From: DASYQD01 sp963846495
GTDB taxonomy: Bacteria; Acidobacteriota; Thermoanaerobaculia; Multivoradales; JAIOJS01
Direction of reading: 5' to 3'
NCBI GenBank assembly: GCA_963846495.1
Contig: CAWJWP010000036.1
Location: forward strand, 62,001 to 126,000
DNA: 64,000 nt
How positions within the stretch are numbered: the stretch's first letter is position 1; every line of letters starts with the position of its first letter. The notes under the pieces were generated by a model. It did no database searches and was not told the DNA's origin. It was given only the letters and a program-made list of their open reading frames with translations. Shown here piece by piece: positions 42,674 through 51,873 of the stretch. The translations under genes and the position numbers were made by a program.

Positions 42674-44434
42674 TCAGTACCGCCAGCTCGTGAGGTCCGC
42701 CCCGGCCGGCGCCGTCGCCTTGATGCGGGCGAGGATCTTGTCGACGTACATGGTGTTGTAGCGCAGCCGCGAGACGGCGTTGGGCTCTTTCGGGTCGCCG
42801 TTCCAGCAGTGCTCGGCGCGGTCTCCGTAGGCGACCTCGCCGCCGTAGGGCGGGTTCGTCGTCGCCTTCAGGAAGTCCTCCATCAGGTAGACGGCGTTGT
42901 TGAGGTAGTAGTTGTCCATGTCGCCCACGTAGAGGTGGATCTTGCCGGCGAGCTTGGGGCCGAGGGTCGCCCAGTCGCGCTGCAGGATGTGGCGCAGGTC
43001 GTAGTGCTCGCGCCAGTGGGCGGCCACCGCCGGGTCGATGACGCCGGTGCGCTTGTCCCACAGGCGTTTCGGATAGCCGTCCTCGCCGACAGGCGAGTAG
43101 ACCGCCTCCCAGATGTCGAACTGATCGCCGGAGCGGCCGCGCGTGCCGAGGACGAGCTCGAGGTGGTTGTAGTCGCGGACCGTCCCCTGGACGTGCCCCA
43201 GGTAGTCGCGATGCCCGGGCCGCTCGACGGCGGTGAACGGTCCCTCCTCGGCGTAGGCGTTGCGGTCGGCGTAGATGTCGACCGTCATGTAGGCGCGGAA
43301 GTCGATCGGATCGGGGCAGGCGACGAAGGCGCCGTTGTACTCGTCCGGGTAGAACATCTGCACGGCCAGCGCCTCCCAGCCGCCCGTCGAGCCGCCGTAG
43401 ACGAAGCGCGCCCAGCCCTGGCCGATGGCGCGGAAGCGCCGCTCGATCTCGGGGATGAGCTCGCGCAGGATGGCGTCGCCGTAGGGACCGACGTTCGCCG
43501 AGTTCACCGCATAGGAGTCGTCGTAGTAGGGGTTGGCGTGCTGGATCTCGACGACGAGGAAGCGCGGGAAACCGGGGCTCGTCCACTTCTGGTAGAAGGC
43601 GTACGCCTCCTGCTGCTCGATGCGGTTGTAGCAGTCGAGCCGGAACCGCTTGCTCGGCTTGCACGGCAGGTTGGGGTCGGGGGGCGTGGTGCGGAAGCCG
43701 CCGAAGTCGGCGGGGAAGTGCCCGTGGTTGATCATCAGCGGGTAGCGCGCGTCGGGGTGCTCCGCGAAGCCGAGCGGCAGCAGGACGTGAGCGCCGAGGT
43801 AGACCGGCCGCCCCCAGAACTCGCTCAAGAGCTTGCTCTGGATGCGGATGTGCTTGACCCACTCGGTGTCCTGCGGCGGCGCGATGGGCGGGATCACCCC
43901 GTCGAGCGTCAGGCGGACCGGCTCGCGCGCGACCGGGTCGAAGTCGATCCACACCGGCTGCGAGAGGAAGTTGCCGGGCGCGAGGTTCCAGTGCTGCCCC
44001 TCGCCGCGGTCCTCGGGCAGCTTGACGACGTGGCCATCGGCGCGGCGGAAGGTCTCGTAGCGATGGAGCACGGCCTGGGCGCGATAGCGCCCCGCCGGCA
44101 GTTGGTCGAGGCTCTCGTACGGGTAGCCGAAGACGCTGCCGTCGACGACCGCCGCGGCGCCCGGCTGGAGCGCGTCGACGTCGACGCCGAACACCTGGAT
44201 GGCGTCGACGCCGGCGGTGACCTGGTTGCGGGGCTCGTCGTCTTCGTTCTTCGACAACGCCACGATGACCCGGCCGTCGACCGGCGCGGCGGCAACGCTC
44301 GGCGCGAGGGTGACGCGGATGGTGGCGGCTTCGGCCGGCGCCGCCGCTGCAGCCATCAGGCCGGCGAGCGTGAAGGCGAGGCCGGCGGTGAGGGCAGGAC
44401 GGCAACGATCGCGTAGCGTCGTGAAGGTGAGCAT
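42674..44434 (-). CDS. Secreted esterase-like alpha/beta-hydrolase
   Basis: The product has 586 residues. ATG 44434 is the last start before the signal peptide (LTAGLAFTLAGLMAAAAAPA). An N-terminal beta-rich domain of about 200 residues (TIRVTLAPSVAAAPVDGRVI, then FGYPYESLDQLPAGRYRAQA) precedes an esterase-D-like hydrolase domain: YPLMINHGHFPADFGGF, RRFRAIGQGWARFVYGGSTG, GWEALAVQMFYPDEYNG, where GGSTGG is the nucleophile elbow. The late HIL...GDMDNYYLNNAVYLMEDFL holds a candidate Asp, and AEHCWNG a candidate His. Substrate unknown. The gene converges with the M13 peptidase with a one-base gap. Confidence 0.65.
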   Translation of the reverse strand: MLTFTTLRDRCRPALTAGLAFTLAGLMAAAAAPAEAATIRVTLAPSVAAAPVDGRVIVALSKNEDDEPRNQVTAGVDAIQVFGVDVDALQPGAAAVVDGSVFGYPYESLDQLPAGRYRAQAVLHRYETFRRADGHVVKLPEDRGEGQHWNLAPGNFLSQPVWIDFDPVAREPVRLTLDGVIPPIAPPQDTEWVKHIRIQSKLLSEFWGRPVYLGAHVLLPLGFAEHPDARYPLMINHGHFPADFGGFRTTPPDPNLPCKPSKRFRLDCYNRIEQQEAYAFYQKWTSPGFPRFLVVEIQHANPYYDDSYAVNSANVGPYGDAILRELIPEIERRFRAIGQGWARFVYGGSTGGWEALAVQMFYPDEYNGAFVACPDPIDFRAYMTVDIYADRNAYAEEGPFTAVERPGHRDYLGHVQGTVRDYNHLELVLGTRGRSGDQFDIWEAVYSPVGEDGYPKRLWDKRTGVIDPAVAAHWREHYDLRHILQRDWATLGPKLAGKIHLYVGDMDNYYLNNAVYLMEDFLKATTNPPYGGEVAYGDRAEHCWNGDPKEPNAVSRLRYNTMYVDKILARIKATAPAGADLTSWRY

Positions 44435-44558
44435 GGCGGCGATCGTACCGTCGCCACCGGCCCGTGCGAACCATGACGCCGCGCCGGTGCGGAGCGTAGA
44501 AACGACCGTGAGCTCGTACGCCGCCGACGGTGCCAGCACGATCGAGAAGGGTGCACGA

Positions 44559-44651
44559 ATGAGGTGCATCGTGCGTGGCTCGGAGGGCGACAACCACTAC
44601 GGCAACACGATCCAGTTCTCGTCGATCCGGCACAACGCGCCGGACGCCTGA
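44559..44651 (+). pseudogene. Short C-terminal coding relic
   Basis: The stretch 44435-44733 has no complete gene. Within it a frame reads MRCIVRGSEGDNHYGNTIQF followed by SSIRHNAPDA and a TGA at 44649, and continues open upstream (STIEKGAR). It resembles the end of a secreted beta-sandwich protein. Nothing else was recognised apart from TAGACT at 44698-44703, a possible -10 for the sigma factor gene. Confidence 0.25.
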
Positions 44652-44733
44652 GCGAAAGCGCTCGCGATAGCCGCCCGGCGCTTGCGAGCGACGGCTGTAG
44701 ACTCCACGCAGCGAAGCCGACGGCCCCAGAAAC

Positions 44734-45312
44734 GTGGCGCACCAGGACGTCACCAAGCTGCTCGCGGCGTGGAGCGCTGGCGACTCGACTGCGCTGGACC
44801 TCCTGCTGCCGCTCGTCTACGCCGACCTGAGGCGCATTGCCGCCAGGCAGATCAAGGCAGAGCGGCGCGACCACACGCTGTCGGCGACCGCCGTCGTCCA
44901 CGAGGCCTACCTGCGCCTCGTCGGCCAGCGCCAGGTGCGCCTCGAGGACCGAGCACAGTTCTTTGCCGCCGCCGCGACGCAGATGCGCCGCATCCTCGTC
45001 GACCACGCGCGGCGGCGCGCCGCCGCCAAGCGCGGCGGGCCCGACGTGCGCGTCACCCTCGACGAGGAGATCGCCGCCGAGATCGCCCGCGACCTCGACC
45101 TGCTCTCCCTCGACCAGGCGCTCGAGGAGCTGGCGCTGCTCGACGCGCGCGTGTCGCGTATCGTCGAGCTGCGTTTCTTCGGCGGCCTCTCCCTCGACGA
45201 CACCGCGCTCGCCCTCGACGTCTCGCGGCGCACCGTGGCGCGCGAGTGGGCACTGGCACGCAGCTGGCTACACAAGCGGCTCGAGGCCCTCCGCGACCGC
45301 GCTTCGCCATAG
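44734..45312 (+). CDS. ECF-type sigma factor (Acidobacteria/Planctomycete 'Sig-70_X6' type)
   Basis: The product has 192 residues, starting at GTG 44734. Region 2 reads LLPLVYADLRRIAARQIKAE, RRDHTLSATAVVHEAYLRLV, and the AQFFAAAATQMRRILVDHAR block is diagnostic of the TIGR02999 group. Region 4 is LDARVSRIVELRFFGGLSLD, DTALALDVSRRTVAREWALA, a normal helix-turn-helix. No anti-sigma factor is encoded. In this group the partner is typically the adjacent Ser/Thr kinase, whose gene begins 29 bases downstream. Confidence 0.88.
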   Translation: MAHQDVTKLLAAWSAGDSTALDLLLPLVYADLRRIAARQIKAERRDHTLSATAVVHEAYLRLVGQRQVRLEDRAQFFAAAATQMRRILVDHARRRAAAKRGGPDVRVTLDEEIAAEIARDLDLLSLDQALEELALLDARVSRIVELRFFGGLSLDDTALALDVSRRTVAREWALARSWLHKRLEALRDRASP

Positions 45313-45341
45313 ACGCCCGCCTTCGACCTCACCTGACCGCG

Positions 45342-48035
45342 ATGAGCACGCCTCCCGACGACACGATCCCCGCTCCGGAGGCGCCCGCGCCGCCGCCGCC
45401 CTCGACCTCGGACCTCGCGCGCTGGCAGCGCCTCAAGGCGATCTTCGTCGACGTCGTCGAGCACGAGCGCACGGCGCGCGAGGCCGCGCTGCGCGAGCTC
45501 GCCGCGCGCGACCCCGAAGCCGCCGCGGAGGCGCGCACCCTGCTGCGCCGGTTCGACGAGGCCTCGACGAGCTTCCTCACCGGCTTGCCCCTCGCCACCG
45601 GCGACGAGGCCGAGGAGGCCCCGGACCTCACCGGGCGCACGGTGGGCGGCTACCACCTGACCGCGGAGCTCGGGCGCGGCGGCATGGGGATGGTCTACGA
45701 CGCCATCCGCGAGGAGGACGGCAAACACGCCGCGGTCAAGCTGCTGCGCTGGCGCGGCGACCCGGTGGAGATCGCCGCCCAGGTGCGCGCCGAGCGCCGC
45801 ATCCTCGCCGGCCTCGAGCACGACAACATCGCGCGCCTCATCGACGGCGGCTCGACCGAAGAGGGCCTCCCCTACTTCGCGCTCGAGTTCGTCGACGGGC
45901 AGCCGATCGTCGCCTACTGCGAGGCGCGCCGGCTCGGCGTCCCGGCGCGGCTGCAGCTCTTCCGCAGCGTCTGCGCCGCCGTCGACTACGCGCACCGGCG
46001 GCTCGTCATCCACTGCGACATCAAGCCGGCGAACATCCTGGTCACCGCCGAGGGCGTGCCCAAGCTCCTCGACTTCGGCATCGCCCGCCTGCTGCAGCCC
46101 GGCAGTGCGGGCCACACGGGGAAAGGCGGCTCCGAGGCCGCGCAGTCCACGCTACCCATCGCGCTGACGCCCGAATACGCGAGCCCGGAGCAGGTGCGCC
46201 GCGAGCCGGTGACGACAGCCACCGACGTCTACGCGCTCGGCCTGCTGCTGCACGAGCTGCTCACCGGCCGCCGCGCGCAGACGCTCGAGACGCTGGCACC
46301 GAAGGAGATCATCCGCGTCGTCTGCGACACGCAGCCGCGCGCGCCCAGCGCGGCGGCGCCGGCTGCGCTGCGCCGCCAGCTCGCCGGCGACCTCGACGCC
46401 ATCGTCGCCAAGGCGCTTCACAAGGAGCCCGCCGAGCGTTACGGCTCGGCGCGCGAGCTGTCGGAGGACGTGCGGCGCCACCTCGCCTCGCAGCCCGTCG
46501 AGGCGCGACGCGGCGGCAACGCCTACCGCGCCGGCCGCTTCGTGCGCCGCCACCGCGCCGCCTTCGCCGCCGGCCTGCTGGTGACGGCGAGCCTCGTGGG
46601 CGGCACCGTCGCCGCGCTGCGCGAAGCGCAGCGCGCCCAGCGCCGCTTCGAGGACGTGCGCAAGCTCGCCGGCTCCTTCCTCTTCGAGGTCCACGACGCC
46701 ATCCGCGACCTTCCCGGTTCCACCCCCGCGCGCCAGCTCGTCGTCGCCAAGGCGCTCGAATACCTCGACAGCCTGGCGCGCGAGGCGGGCGACGACCTCG
46801 GCCTCGTGCGCGAGCTGGCGACCGCCTACCAGCGCGTCGGCGACGTCCAGGGCTACACCGCGAACGCCAACCTCGGCGACACCGCGGGCGCCGCCGCGAG
46901 CTTCGAGAAGTCCGCGACGCTCGCCGAGCGCCTCGTCGCCGCGACCCCCGCCGACACCGGCGCGCGCCTACTGCACGCCGTCGCGCTCGAGAAGCTCGGC
47001 ACGACGTCGATGGTGCTCGGCAAGAGCCCGGCGGCGCGGCAGCACCTCGCCCGCTCGCAGGAGATCCTCGAGCGCCTGCGCCGCGAGGAGCCCCGCAACG
47101 CCGACGTCGCGCACTCGCTCCACATCGTCTACGTGCGCCAGGGGCAGCTCCTGCAGCAGCTCGGCGAGCCCGACGCGGCGCTCGCGTCGTACGAGGCGGC
47201 GCAGCGCGCCGACGAGAGCTTCGTCGCCGCCGTCCCCGCCGACGCGCGCGCGCGGCGCGACGTGAGCGTCGCGCGGTCGTTCGTCGCCTCGCTCGTCGGC
47301 GAGCGCGACCCGGTGCGGGGCCTCGCGCTCTACGCGGCGCTGCTGCCGCCTGCCGTCGAGCTCGCCGCCGCCGATCCCACCAACGCGCAGCTCCAGCGCG
47401 ACCTCCTCAGCTCCTACGAAGACGTGGCGCAGATGCAGGGCAAGCTCGGCCACTGGGCGGAGTCGCTCGACAACCACGGCAAGGCGCTCGTCATCGCCGA
47501 GTCGCTGCTGCGCGCCGACCCCACGAACCTGCAGGCGCTGCAGGACCTCTCGGTGCGGCACGCGCAGATCGGCGACGTGCTGCTCGAGAAGGGCGACCTC
47601 CCCGAAGCGCTCGCCAGCTACCAGCGCTCCCTCGACCTCGACGCACAGGTCGCCGCCCGCGACCCCAACGCCAGAGCCGTCCTATACCTCGGCTGGAGCC
47701 ACCTCAACGTCGCCGGCGTGCTCGAGAAGCTCCACCGCACCGAGCCCGCGCTCGACCACTACCGCCAGGCGATCGCGATCGTCGCTCCCGCCTCCGAGAG
47801 CGACCCCGAGAACGCGCAGCTCCGCCTGGTGCTCGCCGAGGCGAACGCCGGGCGGGGCGAGGCGATGCTCCTGCGCGCGGGAGCGAGCGACGCCGGCGCC
47901 TGCCCCGCGCCCGCCCGAGACTCGCTCGCCCGCGCCGTCGCGCTGTGGGACGCCGTGGGGCTCGAGCCGGGCCCCGACAAGGAGCGCCGCGATCGCCTCG
48001 CGGCCAGAGTCGCCGCGTGCGGACCGGGAGGGTGA
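45342..48035 (+). CDS. Membrane Ser/Thr protein kinase with TPR C-terminus
   Basis: The product has 897 residues and is intact. A Pro-rich N-terminus precedes an accessory helical region (residues 25-90). The kinase domain (about 104-385) has the Gly loop GRGGMGMVY (111-119), catalytic Lys133 in AAVKLLRW, and HCDIKPANILV (224-234), where Cys225 replaces the usual Arg of HRD. DFG is at 244-246 and PEYASPEQ is the activation-loop end. The HCD form makes it a non-RD kinase, usually not activated by loop phosphorylation. One helix (about 407-426, AAFAAGLLVTASLVGGTVAA) crosses the membrane. About 450 residues of TPR-like repeats follow outside. It probably controls the preceding sigma factor. Confidence 0.85.
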   Translation: MSTPPDDTIPAPEAPAPPPPSTSDLARWQRLKAIFVDVVEHERTAREAALRELAARDPEAAAEARTLLRRFDEASTSFLTGLPLATGDEAEEAPDLTGRTVGGYHLTAELGRGGMGMVYDAIREEDGKHAAVKLLRWRGDPVEIAAQVRAERRILAGLEHDNIARLIDGGSTEEGLPYFALEFVDGQPIVAYCEARRLGVPARLQLFRSVCAAVDYAHRRLVIHCDIKPANILVTAEGVPKLLDFGIARLLQPGSAGHTGKGGSEAAQSTLPIALTPEYASPEQVRREPVTTATDVYALGLLLHELLTGRRAQTLETLAPKEIIRVVCDTQPRAPSAAAPAALRRQLAGDLDAIVAKALHKEPAERYGSARELSEDVRRHLASQPVEARRGGNAYRAGRFVRRHRAAFAAGLLVTASLVGGTVAALREAQRAQRRFEDVRKLAGSFLFEVHDAIRDLPGSTPARQLVVAKALEYLDSLAREAGDDLGLVRELATAYQRVGDVQGYTANANLGDTAGAAASFEKSATLAERLVAATPADTGARLLHAVALEKLGTTSMVLGKSPAARQHLARSQEILERLRREEPRNADVAHSLHIVYVRQGQLLQQLGEPDAALASYEAAQRADESFVAAVPADARARRDVSVARSFVASLVGERDPVRGLALYAALLPPAVELAAADPTNAQLQRDLLSSYEDVAQMQGKLGHWAESLDNHGKALVIAESLLRADPTNLQALQDLSVRHAQIGDVLLEKGDLPEALASYQRSLDLDAQVAARDPNARAVLYLGWSHLNVAGVLEKLHRTEPALDHYRQAIAIVAPASESDPENAQLRLVLAEANAGRGEAMLLRAGASDAGACPAPARDSLARAVALWDAVGLEPGPDKERRDRLAARVAACGPGG

Positions 48036-48076
48036 TCGACGCTCGCGCCTGGCGCGCTCTCGCCCCGCGGCGGGTC

Positions 48077-48976
48077 TCAGGGCAGCAACGTGGGCCTCGC
48101 CTCCTCCACGAGCGACATCATCAACTCGACCTGCCCTGGCGTGAAGTGGTCCATGCACAGGTCGCTGTCGGTGTAGTTCATGAAGTTGCGCACGTCGTCC
48201 GCACCCGGGAGGGCGGGACAAGTGTCTATCTGGTCCGGGCAAGAGTGGTGCGGGAATGCCTGACTCGGCGTGTCGCCGACGTGGTCGCCGGGGTCGGTGC
48301 ACGCCTGCTGGCCGGGGTTGAAGAGGTTCTCGAAGATGTGAAAGGCGCCCAGGTAGTGCCCGACCTCGTGGACTGCCGGCAGCCCGTACGGCCAGGAGGA
48401 GCCCATCCAGGTCCCTCCGGGTAGCACTCCAGGGTGGAGCACCACGCCCTGCCGCTTGTGGCCGTTCGGCGGCGCGAGCTCGCCCAACGCGGGCTGGGGC
48501 GGGAACGTCGCGTACCCGCCGATGTTACCCCCGGGCTGGCAGGAGTAGATGTTCAACACGTAGCGGGTATCGACCGCGAGCCTCTTCTTCATCGCCGCTT
48601 CGTTCTTCGAGAGCCATCCGCAGCTCCCGTACCACGCCTTGTTCTTGGTGCCGTCGAGCTTGTAGAGGAAGAACGAGAACGGGCTGTTCCTGAAACCCCA
48701 GTTGAGGTTGTGGATCAGCACGTCGATGCTCTGGCGCGCGATCTTGCCGTTGCGGCCATCGTGGATGACGTGGAAGGCGACCGGAATGAAGACCCGCTCC
48801 GTGATCGCCTTGGCCGCCGGCGGGCGGCGCTCGAGCGCTTGCAGGAAGGCTCGCGCCTGCTCCGGCGTGGGACTGGGAGTCCCGCACATCTGATCAGTCG
48901 GGGACACCGGCTGCCCGCTCGCAGCCGCGGACGTAAACGCTCCCGCCACCAACACCGCAAACGCAGTAGCTCTCAT
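48077..48976 (-). CDS. Pappalysin-like M43 zinc metalloprotease
   Basis: The product has 299 residues. ATG 48976 is preceded by GGAGAGGTGA. A signal peptide (TAFAVLVAGAFTSAAASG) and a short propeptide precede the protease domain, which opens FIPVAFHVIHDGRNGKI. The zinc site is HEVGHYLGAFHIF (HExxHxxGxxH), and the Met-turn is NFMNYTDSDLCMDHFTPGQV. Six Cys between and after these (CTDPGDHVGDTP, SCPDQIDTCP, DLCM) match the disulphides of ulilysin-like M43B enzymes. All catalytic residues are present. It is likely a secreted endopeptidase. The 132 bases before it form a divergent promoter region with the PH-domain operon. Confidence 0.88.
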   Translation of the reverse strand: MRATAFAVLVAGAFTSAAASGQPVSPTDQMCGTPSPTPEQARAFLQALERRPPAAKAITERVFIPVAFHVIHDGRNGKIARQSIDVLIHNLNWGFRNSPFSFFLYKLDGTKNKAWYGSCGWLSKNEAAMKKRLAVDTRYVLNIYSCQPGGNIGGYATFPPQPALGELAPPNGHKRQGVVLHPGVLPGGTWMGSSWPYGLPAVHEVGHYLGAFHIFENLFNPGQQACTDPGDHVGDTPSQAFPHHSCPDQIDTCPALPGADDVRNFMNYTDSDLCMDHFTPGQVELMMSLVEEARPTLLP

Positions 48977-49096
48977 GGGGGTCACCTCTCCTGGTTGGCT
49001 GCTCTGCGCCCACTGGGGCGTACCCAAGTCGCGCAAAGCGGCGCGCAGGAGTGCCACGGGCCGGGAGTGGCGGGAACATCGCACCACCCCCTCCCG

Positions 49097-49108
49097 TAAA
49101 GTGACGTC
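49097..49108 (+). promoter_or_regulatory. TANNNT -10 element of the PH-domain operon
   Basis: TAAAGT (49097-49102) lies six bases before ATG 49109 without a Shine-Dalgarno site, giving a predicted leaderless transcript. Confidence 0.5.
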
Positions 49109-49720
49109 ATGAGCCCTGAGGAAGACCCCGAGGCGGGAGCGGCGATCGGCCTGCGACGGCCGCACAAGAACCTCCTCCTCTACTACTTCCTCCACTCGCT
49201 GCTGCTCGGCCCGGCCTTCCTGCTCCTCTTCGTGCCGCGGCTCTTCAAGTACCGCAGCCTCCGCTATCACCTCGACGACGCCGGGCTGGCGGCGGAGTGG
49301 GGGGTCCTCTTTCGTCGCGAGATCAGCCTGAGCTACTCGCGCATCCAGGACATCCACCTCGCCAGCAACCTCGTCGAGCGCTGGCTCGGCCTCGCCCGCA
49401 TCCAGGTGCAGACGGCCAGCGGCTCGAGCAGCGCCGAGATGACGATCGAGGGGCTGCCCGACTACGAGGCCGTACGCGACTGGATCTACACCCGCACTCG
49501 CGGGGCTCGACGGCGGCCTGTCGTGGGAGCCTTGGATGGGGGCACCACCGAGCCGTCGATGCCACTGTCGGCGGGCCGTTCGCCGGCCGTCGCCACAGCC
49601 GATCCGGTGGTGGCGGCGCTGCGCGAGACGACGGCCGAGCTGCGCCGCGTGCGCCAGCTCCTCGAAGGAGTCGCCAGCCGCCGCGGACCGGAGAGCGGCG
49701 GGCCGGAGGGGGAAACGTGA
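49109..49720 (+). CDS. Membrane protein with bacterial PH domain (bPH2/DUF304)
   Basis: The product has 203 residues. One or two helices (NLLLYYFLHSLLLGPAFLLL) precede a bPH2 domain (LRYHLDDAGLAAEWGVLFRR, EISLSYSRIQDIHLASNLVE, ARIQVQTASGSSSAEMTIEG), the YdbS-type arrangement. A disordered tail with a final helix (LRETTAELRRVRQLLEGVAS) ends it. The function of bPH2 membrane proteins is unclear; they often act in pairs. The stop overlaps the GTG of the second PH gene (GTGA). Confidence 0.78.
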   Translation: MSPEEDPEAGAAIGLRRPHKNLLLYYFLHSLLLGPAFLLLFVPRLFKYRSLRYHLDDAGLAAEWGVLFRREISLSYSRIQDIHLASNLVERWLGLARIQVQTASGSSSAEMTIEGLPDYEAVRDWIYTRTRGARRRPVVGALDGGTTEPSMPLSAGRSPAVATADPVVAALRETTAELRRVRQLLEGVASRRGPESGGPEGET

Positions 49721-50553
49721 AGCGGTGGCTGCTCCGGCTGCTGCGGCTTGCCGAGAGGCCCGAACCGCCGCCGGGTTCGGGCCCCACGCTCGAGGTGTTC
49801 CGCGCCTCGCCGCGGCTGTTTCAGCTCAGGGCCGTCGGCTGGGCGCTGCGCCAGTGCATGGCGCTCCTGGGTATCGTCATCTCGCTGGCGTTCCTCGCCG
49901 CCATCGAGGGCGCCAGAGAGGGACCGCTCGGGAAGGTGGTGGAGAGGATCGAGGAACGCGCAATCGAGTCCGCCCCACCCCAGGTCGTGGCCTTCTACAG
50001 GGCCGAGGTGTGGGACTGGGTCCGAGCGTTGGAGGTCCTCGCCATCGCCTACTTCGTGGTGCAGCTGGCGGTGAGCTGGCTGCTCCTCCGCCTCGACTGG
50101 GAGGCGCGCTGGTACATGGTCAGCGACGAGAGCCTGCGGATTCGCGAGGGCCTGTTTCGCACCCACGAGCGGACGATGACCGTCGCCAACATCCAGAACC
50201 TCTCGATCCGCCGCGGCCCGCTGCAGAAGCTGCTCGGCATCGCCGATCTCGAGGTCCACACCGCCGGCGGTGGCAAGACCGCCTCCAGTGGCGAGCCCGG
50301 AAACCTCGGCGGCGACCTCCACGTCGGCCGCTTCCGCGGCATCGAGAACGCCCCGGCGCTCCGCGACCGCATCGAGGCCTCCCTGCGACGGCATCGCGAC
50401 AGCGGGCTCGGCGATCCAGACGAGGTGCACCACGAGGTCCCCGAGACGGCCTCGCCAGCGGCGGGTCCCTCACCGCTGCTCCTGGCGGCGGAGGAGCTGC
50501 GGCGCGAGGCCTCCGACCTGCGCGTCGCCGCCCAGTCGTTCGCTGGATGGTGA
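49717..50553 (+). CDS. Second membrane protein with bacterial PH domain
   Basis: The product has 278 residues, starting at GTG 49717 with GGAGGGGGAAAC upstream. Two helices (ALRQCMALLGIVISLAFLAA and VLAIAYFVVQLAVSWLLLRL) flank a periplasmic stretch. The bPH2 domain follows: ARWYMVSDESLRIREGLFRT, HERTMTVANIQNLSIRRGPL, QKLLGIADLEVHTAGGG. The C-terminal tail repeats the helix seen in its partner (LLAAEELRREASDLRVAAQS), so the two may pair through these ends. It has one domain, whereas the paired YdbT proteins of Bacillus carry two or three. Confidence 0.78.
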   Translation: MKRWLLRLLRLAERPEPPPGSGPTLEVFRASPRLFQLRAVGWALRQCMALLGIVISLAFLAAIEGAREGPLGKVVERIEERAIESAPPQVVAFYRAEVWDWVRALEVLAIAYFVVQLAVSWLLLRLDWEARWYMVSDESLRIREGLFRTHERTMTVANIQNLSIRRGPLQKLLGIADLEVHTAGGGKTASSGEPGNLGGDLHVGRFRGIENAPALRDRIEASLRRHRDSGLGDPDEVHHEVPETASPAAGPSPLLLAAEELRREASDLRVAAQSFAGW

Positions 50554-50587
50554 GGTCCTCGAACGCCTTGTGGAGGTGCGCTGACCG

Positions 50588-51760
50588 ATGGCCGCGGCCG
50601 AGACCTTCACGCTGAAGTCGTTCTTCTCGCCCGAGCTCGTGCGCCGTCTCGCGGCCGACATTTCGCGCGTCCATCCGCGGTTCGCGAAACGTGCCTTCGT
50701 CGCCGACGCCTGCGCCGGCCTCGAGGATCTCGAGCTGCTCGACCGGGGCAAGCACATCGCGTCGGCCCTCGCCAAGCACCTGCCTCAGCGCTACGAAGAC
50801 GCGGTCGAGGCTCTCCTCGACTCGCTCGGCCCCGAGCACGCGACGGACGAGCTCCTCGGCGTGGGAATGGAACCCTTCTTCTACCTGCCCCATCTCGTCT
50901 TCGTCGCCGAGCGCGGGCTCGACCACTTCGACCTCTCGATGCGCGCCCAATACGAGCTGACGAAGCGGTTCAGCGCCGAGTCCAGCATGCGACCCTTCAT
51001 CGCGCGCCACCCGGAGCGGACCTTGGCAGTCCTGCGGCGCTGGACGGGCGATCCGAACGCGCACGTGCGGCGGCTGGTCTCGGAGTGCACGAGGCTGCGC
51101 CTGCCCTGGGCCGGCCGCGTCGCCTGGCTGGATGCGAACCCCGACCAGGTGATCGCGCTGCTCGAGCTGCTCAAAGACGACCCGACCACGCTGGTGCGCC
51201 GCAGCGTGGCGAACAACCTCAACGACCTCGGCAAGGTCCACCCCATCCTGCTGGCTCGCACCTGCACCGCGTGGCTCGAGAGTGCGTCGGCCGAGCGCAG
51301 CGCGCTCGTCGAGCACGCGCTGCGGAGCGCGGTGAAGCGGGGCGAGCCGTACGCGCTGAGGCTGCTGGGCTACGGCGCCAAGCCGTCGGTCTCGATCGCC
51401 GACGTGCGCTTCGACCCCCGGCGCGTGGCGATCGGCGGGCGGGTCGCCCTGAGCTTCACGCTGAAGAGCCGAGCGCGAAGGCCGCAGGAGGTCCTCGTCG
51501 ACGTGGCCGTCCACTTCGTCAAGGCCAACGGCAAGACGGCGCCGAAGGTCTTCAAGCTGAAGCGCCTGTCGCTGCCGCCGCGCGGCGAGGCGAAGCTCGC
51601 CACCCGCATCTCGCTGGCCGTCCACACGACGCGCCAGCCGCGCCCGGGCAACCACGACGTCGACGTGGTCGTCAACGGCGAGGCGATCCGCCTGGGATCG
51701 TTCCTGGTGGTCGCGGAAGGTTCGAGAGCGAAGTCGCACGAGTCGCGCAAGCCGCGATGA
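50588..51760 (+). CDS. AlkC/AlkD-like DNA alkylation repair protein
   Basis: The product has 390 residues. It has AlkC architecture: an N-terminal extension (LKSFFSPELVRRLAADISRV, HPRF), HEAT-like repeats that cradle DNA (RPFIARHPERTLAVLRRWTG, DPNAHVRRLVSECTRLRLPW, DDPTTLVRRSVANNLNDLGK), and a C-terminal Ig-like domain (VSIADVRFDPRRVAIGGRVA to LGSFLVVAE). These glycosylases excise N3- and N7-alkylpurines without base flipping. RRLVSE and RRSVANNLND are the conserved DNA-contact blocks. A basic, disordered end follows (SRAKSHESRKPR). It is separate from the PH operon by 34 bases and may be co-transcribed. Confidence 0.82.
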   Translation: MAAAETFTLKSFFSPELVRRLAADISRVHPRFAKRAFVADACAGLEDLELLDRGKHIASALAKHLPQRYEDAVEALLDSLGPEHATDELLGVGMEPFFYLPHLVFVAERGLDHFDLSMRAQYELTKRFSAESSMRPFIARHPERTLAVLRRWTGDPNAHVRRLVSECTRLRLPWAGRVAWLDANPDQVIALLELLKDDPTTLVRRSVANNLNDLGKVHPILLARTCTAWLESASAERSALVEHALRSAVKRGEPYALRLLGYGAKPSVSIADVRFDPRRVAIGGRVALSFTLKSRARRPQEVLVDVAVHFVKANGKTAPKVFKLKRLSLPPRGEAKLATRISLAVHTTRQPRPGNHDVDVVVNGEAIRLGSFLVVAEGSRAKSHESRKPR

Positions 51761-51873
51761 CACCCGGCCTCGCGGACGGGTGCCGCAGCACCAGCACCGA
51801 GCCGCGCCCCGCCCGTCAGGGCGACGCGCGATTGAGCTGCACCGTCACCGACAGTGGGCTGCCGTAGGCCTGG

